From Amylostereum areolatum (lineage: Eukaryota; Basidiomycota; Agaricomycetes; Russulales; Stereaceae): 64,000 nt of DNA. The notes under the pieces are model-generated. The model worked only from the letters and a program-made list of their open reading frames with translations, was not told the origin of the DNA and did no database searches. Shown in pieces: positions 59,355 to 64,000 of this stretch; position 1 is the first letter of the stretch; every line of letters starts with the position of its first letter. The stretch lies in NCBI GenBank assembly GCA_012932865.1, contig SAXG01000008.1:434001-498000 (forward strand). Direction: 5' to 3'. A program made the translations under genes and the position numbers.

Positions 59355-60779
59355 ATGGGATTTTGTCGTCCTAAGGTCGAACATTCTCACCCTGTGGAGC
59401 TGGTCTCGCCACTCTCGCCCGTGCCGCGTACTCACCGCCGTTCCCAGGTCTTCCTGCCCTGGATCTCGTCCGATGGTCAGGCTCCAGCCTCGGTGCTCCA
59501 TGCCCAATCTGTTCTGCACGCCTGGCCTGATGATAGGAGCCTATCAGAGCCTATCTGACTTAGTCCTGTGACCCCGACGCGCCCGCCGACAAAACTCCAA
59601 CTATACGTTCCCTCCCCAAGGCCCCGAAGGCAGGCCATCCAAGCTTTCTTCAGTTGACAACGCTTTCTCGACCTCCACCTCACGAATTCCTGGCTCGCTC
59701 ACCAGACATCAACGTTCAGCAACTATCTATTATCACCTGTTGGTCATCAATGGCACCACTGTCCAAAACCTCTGTGGTTCCACGCACCTTGCGAGACTAG
59801 GTTCAAATGTGCGTCATGAGACACCGGGTGCAAAGTCTTTCGTCCGGGACTCGTTCCAGTCATGCGGCATCCTCACCCACATCCGCAAAGTAAACCCCAA
59901 CACTGGCAACAATTCCTTCCAAGTTCACCACATGCCTACGCTTCCTCCTCGGAATTCGCCACCCTTTCTGGAGATTTTACTGCTGATGACCCGCCATGGC
60001 CGCCGTCTACCATTCCTCATGAGAGAAATGCTTATATCGCGACCACGAGATCCAAGACTCCGACACGTCGGTCACAGATAGACCAGATGCGCCTACAGGT
60101 GGCACGTAAGTACGTTGGGTGCTTCTTGCCAGGCTATTCCAGACAGTTCACTCGCTGCCAGCAAGCCCACTGACTCCTCGGAAGTTATACTCCATCCCCT
60201 CTACCCATGTGCTGGCTTCTAACCCTCGACCTCGACTCTAGCCCCGACAACCTGTCTCCATCAACTCGCCATACAACGCCGCGTTCTCTCAGGTATCCTT
60301 ATCCCCCTTCCTGACTTGTTTCTTATACGTCTCCGTGGAGTAAGATGCTCTGCTCTTCTTTACACGCCACAAGAACCAAGTGCAAATTTGGAGTTTACAG
60401 GTTTCCCGCGCGCCCTCAAGGGGAAGACGATGTGGGCTCTTCGCCTCGAAGGTACTTACGACTGATCCTTTCAGCCACAGGCTGCCGTCCCAACTCCGAA
60501 TTTGCACCAGCATGTGGACCTTCTCTCGGCGTCGGAATTGCGTATAGTTCGTCTCCTCGCCCCCGCGCTTCCTCCATCCCTCTTCTTTCCAACCCTCTAA
60601 GATCTCTCGAGACGGTGATGGTCATGTCGGCCAGCTTCAGGTGTGGTCTGGGCTTATGCAGGGAAAGCGGTCGAGGTTTCGTCGGTGATAGATGGGCAGG
60701 GTTGCTTAGACGCTCGACGGTCTTGTGTTGTGTTAATTGGAAGCAAGTACGATGTTCGCTCCCTCACTTCAATAAATGA
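59355..60779 (+). CDS. Possible Pro/Ser-rich hypothetical gene, structure unresolved
   Basis: Several plus-strand stretches look coding. From 59355: MGFCRPKVEHSHPVELVSPL, RTHRRSQVFLPWISSDGQAP and WPDDRSLSEPI. Around 59590: PKAPKAGHPSFLQLTTLSRP and HEFLARSPDINVQQLSIITC. From 59862: SSEFATLSGDFTADDPPWPP and RSKTPTRRSQIDQMRLQVA, followed by a plausible intron (60104-60161) and RQPVSINSPYNAAFSQ. The joins between the first three blocks are not clear, and the 3' end is uncertain. I do not recognise a domain. The gene would be convergent with the Hop1-type gene. Confidence 0.35.
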
Positions 60780-61140
60780 TGTGATACAATCACACATGCA
60801 ATGAGCCTGGACGGCCCACGGTCTCGCCGTCTACGTATGATAAGAACAGACAGTGCGAGACAAGTTCTGGCGAACGAGGTGAGACAACGACAGTACGGTG
60901 GGGAATGGTAACGACGCGAACAAAGACCCACGCGCTTCGAGAGAAAGAAAGCAAACCACAGCAATGATACAACGGCGTACTCGGCGCCAGTCCAATCCAG
61001 CCCGCTCGAGTCCCAGTCTAGGATCCAGACGAGAACCCCGGTCCATTTCTTCCGAATTCTTCACACCTTCAGAGTCCGAGCCATGAGCCTGAGTGAAATC
61101 CCCAGTCCGAGTTCGCGCTCTCCAGTCCCACCAACAATAC
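60780..61140. other. 3' region of the Hop1-type gene
   Basis: 361 bp between the doubtful plus-strand gene and the Hop1-type stop. Probably 3' UTR. No other feature. Confidence 0.3.
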
Positions 61141-64000
61141 TTATCGATCGCACAAGTCCACGGGCTCCGTCGCCACCGACATTTTCAGCTTCTTGGATAC
61201 GCGCGACGGGTCCCCCGCGACGGCCTTCCGCTTGAGCGCGATGACGCATTGCGTTTCTGCTTGCGTTTGAGATTCTGCAGGCGAGGGCCTGTGCGCTGAG
61301 AGGAAAGAGAGGTCCCGGGAGGAAACTCATCGTGGTGTTTGGGTGGACGCACCTTGCCAGTGGCCCGGGAGTTTCTGGCTCGGGGGTGAGCCGCTGGGCG
61401 TGAGTGCGGCGCCTGGGCGTGCTGGCCTAAAATGGTGGGTACAACGCGTCCGCAGTGAGTACATATGACCACTGACTCCCCCCTCGACCTCGATAGATAT
61501 CTTAAGCGAGTCAAGTGCACCGTCTATGCCCTCGCGAGACCCTGCCCCTGCTCTCCAGCTCCCACAAGAAAACCAAACACAACGGTACCCGATCGGCCGC
61601 AAAGAACGTACCAACTGGTCCGTGCTCACTCCCATGACCCGCATCTGCACGCTCATGTCCGGGTCGAAATAGTCCCGATACGCGCTTGTGCGTTTGACCG
61701 ACCTCACGAACAAATACTTCGTCTTCTGCATGCTCTTGCGCGCCTTGGGCTGCTTCTTCTTGCCGTTTCCCCGCCCCTTCTTTCCGGGGAGGGAGTCCAG
61801 GCCAAACTCGAGGTCAGTTTGGGGCGCAATGAAGCCTGCGGGAAACGAGGAGATGAGCAGTTTGTTTGGGAGGATTGGGGACAGGGAAGATGAATTACCC
61901 TCGGATTCAAGGCGTCTGAATAGCTGGCCAGCCTCCAGTGGTTCGCACTTCTAAGATGCAGCGTAAGTGTCTAATCAATTCGGCGAAAGAAAAGCACCGA
62001 CGTATGAGCTGCGTGAAATCCTTTAGGGACTCCGGCTCGTGCTTCTCTGCCAGTTTAATTGCGCGCCTACCAGTGATGACAGTTGGCATGCAAGAAGAGA
62101 GCATACAAAGGAGGCCACAGACCGAAAGAGGGCCAGCCGCGGAAACTTGTCGACCATCTCGGTGAACCAGGACTGGATGCGAATGTACTCCCAATTGTCG
62201 TCGCCCTCAAGCCGACAGTGAAAACACGCGAACTTGTTCGGCAAGCGCTTATCTCGGGCGGTATGGTACCTACGTACCGAGCGGGCGGACCCGGGGGTTA
62301 TATTTGAAGCGTGGTGGGTTAAAGCGAGAGACTCTCACCCCATACACCTATGGACGTGCGCGTGAGCAACTTGAATGCAATTTTCATGGACGACGGATGG
62401 AGGCATACCAGACGTGAAACCACTTTCCGCACCCGCCCTCGCATAATATGCACTCGGCGCCTTCAGGCTGCAAGGTACACTTCATCAGAACATGCTGGAA
62501 CGTGGAGATGAGGAGCCGCACTGCCGTGACGCTGCAATCGCATTCAACAATCTCTTTGACCTGTATAGTCTTCGCCTCATTCCTGGGTCTGGATGGAACG
62601 ATGTCTCCCTCGGGCGATGGCGAAGCGTTGGGAAAGGATTCGATGGGGTCGTCAGCGGCCGATATTCCCTGCGTTCGGGTCTCCGAGTCTGTTGCCATGA
62701 TTGTTCAGGTTTAGTGACCTGCGGAACACGCGAAGGAGACAAACCTGAGATATCATCATGATTTTGCATCTGTCTGTCCGGGGGCGTACGGTCGACTTCC
62801 ATTTGAGTGACCGTACTCGAACTTGGAATATCAGACGGCGGTAACGGGCTAATCCGGTTGAACGAGGATTTGGGTAGAGGAGTCCGAAATTGTGAATGGG
62901 TGCGGATGGATAAAGATGCTTTGGAGTGCAACTGCGTTGAGCTTTTGGGTTTGGGTCAAAGTACCCCGAGAACGACGCAATTCCTTTTGTCTCTGGATAC
63001 ACGCGTCGCGTCAGATAGATAGTTACACGCAAGAAGGAATAAAGCGTGCCATGTCGTTGATATGCGTTGGAATGCTCTCCTCTGAGGCCAAAAATACCAT
63101 TTCTTGGGTGGTCATGTCGTCAGGGTTATCGATGTCCATTGAGTCCTTGTCCGAGTTACGAGCATATGCTCGACGCTCGTCCATAGAGAGAGGTACAATG
63201 TCGCCGTCATTCGTTCTGTATCCCATGGGCATCCAAGGCTCCGAGCCCACTCCAGAGTTGTCGACGGTCTCAGTATATTCGGGGTCAGGCGAGCCCTCTG
63301 CATCGTTGTCCAATGAATCCATCCGACCAAGTCTTTCCGCGTCCCAGGCGATCCTGCGATGACGAGCATCGCGTTTCTGCACATCTACGTCTGTATGACG
63401 AACAGATTGCCCGACGGTGGTCAGAGGCCGGTCGGTCGTACCTGTCCAAGGCTTCGTCGTTCTTTTCCGTGGGGAGAACATTGGAGACAGAAGCAACGTG
63501 GAAGGTCTAGTCTGTAGATCAGGAAATTAGAGATGCATGATGGGCGTATACTCATAAGTTGCATACCCATGCCAGCCAGTTTCGAGGTTACCTATGTTCC
63601 ACTTCTCTGGAACCTCGTCTGTCTCGTGCGTCGTAAAGAAAAAATGTTCCTTGTCGGGGTCCCCAGGACTTAAATCCAGGGGGTTCGTAAGACGCAGGAG
63701 TGTGCGAGTTGTAGAAGACTTTGTACGTAACAAAGCGTCCGCCCTGATGTGACCCCGTCGCTGTCAGCTAGTTGCAAATGCTTATGGTCTACTCACTTGG
63801 AAGCTTGTCCATGTTGTTCATGGTCGAAATAAGCATTTTCACCAACGTCTGGAGGGTATACATAACTCAGAGTCCAATCTCAAGGAAGGAAGAATAGGTA
63901 CACACCTTAATGCTCTTCTTGACATCCCCGAGAGTAGGGGTTCTTCCTTCGAGAGCAGCTTGTGTCGCAGGGTCTTTCGACATCTTCCTCCTTCCCAGGG
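61141..64000 (-). CDS. HOP1: Hop1-type meiotic HORMA-domain protein with PHD-like finger, 5' end outside window, apparent frameshift
   Basis: Meiotic chromosome-axis protein. The gene enters from the right edge. The HORMA domain reads SKDPATQAALEGRTPTLGDV then KKSIK, MNNMDKLPSGRFVTYKVFYN then SHTPASYEPPGF, followed in another frame by SPGDPDKEHFFFTTHETDEV and PEKWNIGNLETGWHG. A central acidic Ser-rich region contains RRIAWDAERLGRMDSLDNDA. A PHD-like finger reads CILCEGGCGKWFHVW, as in Hop1 proteins with a PHD-winged-helix module; RIQSWFTEMVDKFPRLALFR and RAIKLAEKHEPESLKDFTQL may be the winged helix. The basic C-terminus DPSRVSKKLKMSVATEPVDL ends CDR at 61141. The frame change near 63670 (one extra base) has no intron explanation that I can find. 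Confidence 0.8.

Overview
The window is nuclear DNA from a filamentous basidiomycete, most likely an Agaricomycete. Genes are dense and on both strands, with many short (about 45-70 nt) GT-AG introns. Fungal-specific families are present: bifunctional tryptophan synthase, cerato-platanin, basidiomycete-type phytase, a DUF1776 protein and a Plavaka-type DNA transposase. I see no bacterial, viral or organellar segments.

Layout, left to right: an MFS anion:cation symporter running off the left edge (-); CLP1 mRNA-cleavage factor (+); a GNAT acetyltransferase (+); an EF-hand external NAD(P)H dehydrogenase (-) head-to-head with mitochondrial ATP synthase beta (+); a cerato-platanin with a long Ser/Thr-rich region (+) tail-to-tail with a phytase (-); tRNA-Ser(AGA); the kinetochore protein Mis12/Mtw1 (+); a DUF1776 protein (+); a CPD1-type cyclic phosphodiesterase (+); an arrestin-like protein (-); a 2 kb gene-poor stretch ending in a degraded gene-like segment; BRX1 (-); a three-KH RNA-binding protein (-); an ADGF-type adenosine deaminase (-) head-to-head with a Csm1/Pcs1 monopolin-type protein (+); an ankyrin-tailed L-asparaginase (-) head-to-head with tryptophan synthase (+); and a vacuolar Ca2+/H+ exchanger (-).

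Positions 42379-49990 are the main accessory element. It is an apparently complete 7.6 kb transposon with imperfect terminal inverted repeats (CAGTAAA...TTTACTG), a 2-bp AT target-site duplication, subterminal CTCGCGAG palindromes, and two divergent multi-exon genes. One is a Plavaka/CMC-type transposase with an N-terminal C2H2 finger. The other is a companion protein with a Lys/Ala-rich, histone-H1-like tail, resembling the large agaricomycete family I recall as DUF6698. I regard this two-gene element as the best candidate for an under-described system here.

After the element come about 1.4 kb without a recognisable gene, a GMC oxidoreductase (-), a histidine phosphatase (-), the ubiquitin adaptor Doa1/PLAA (-), a doubtful Pro-rich gene (+), and a HORMA/PHD protein of the Hop1 type (-) that runs off the right edge and carries an apparent 1-bp frameshift in the HORMA domain. 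Apart from the transposon the genes are ordinary housekeeping and metabolic loci. The clearest functional pairings are the divergent respiratory pair (NDE/ATP2) and the divergent amino-acid pair (asparaginase/tryptophan synthase). All exon structures were deduced by eye from frame, splice dinucleotides and family knowledge.
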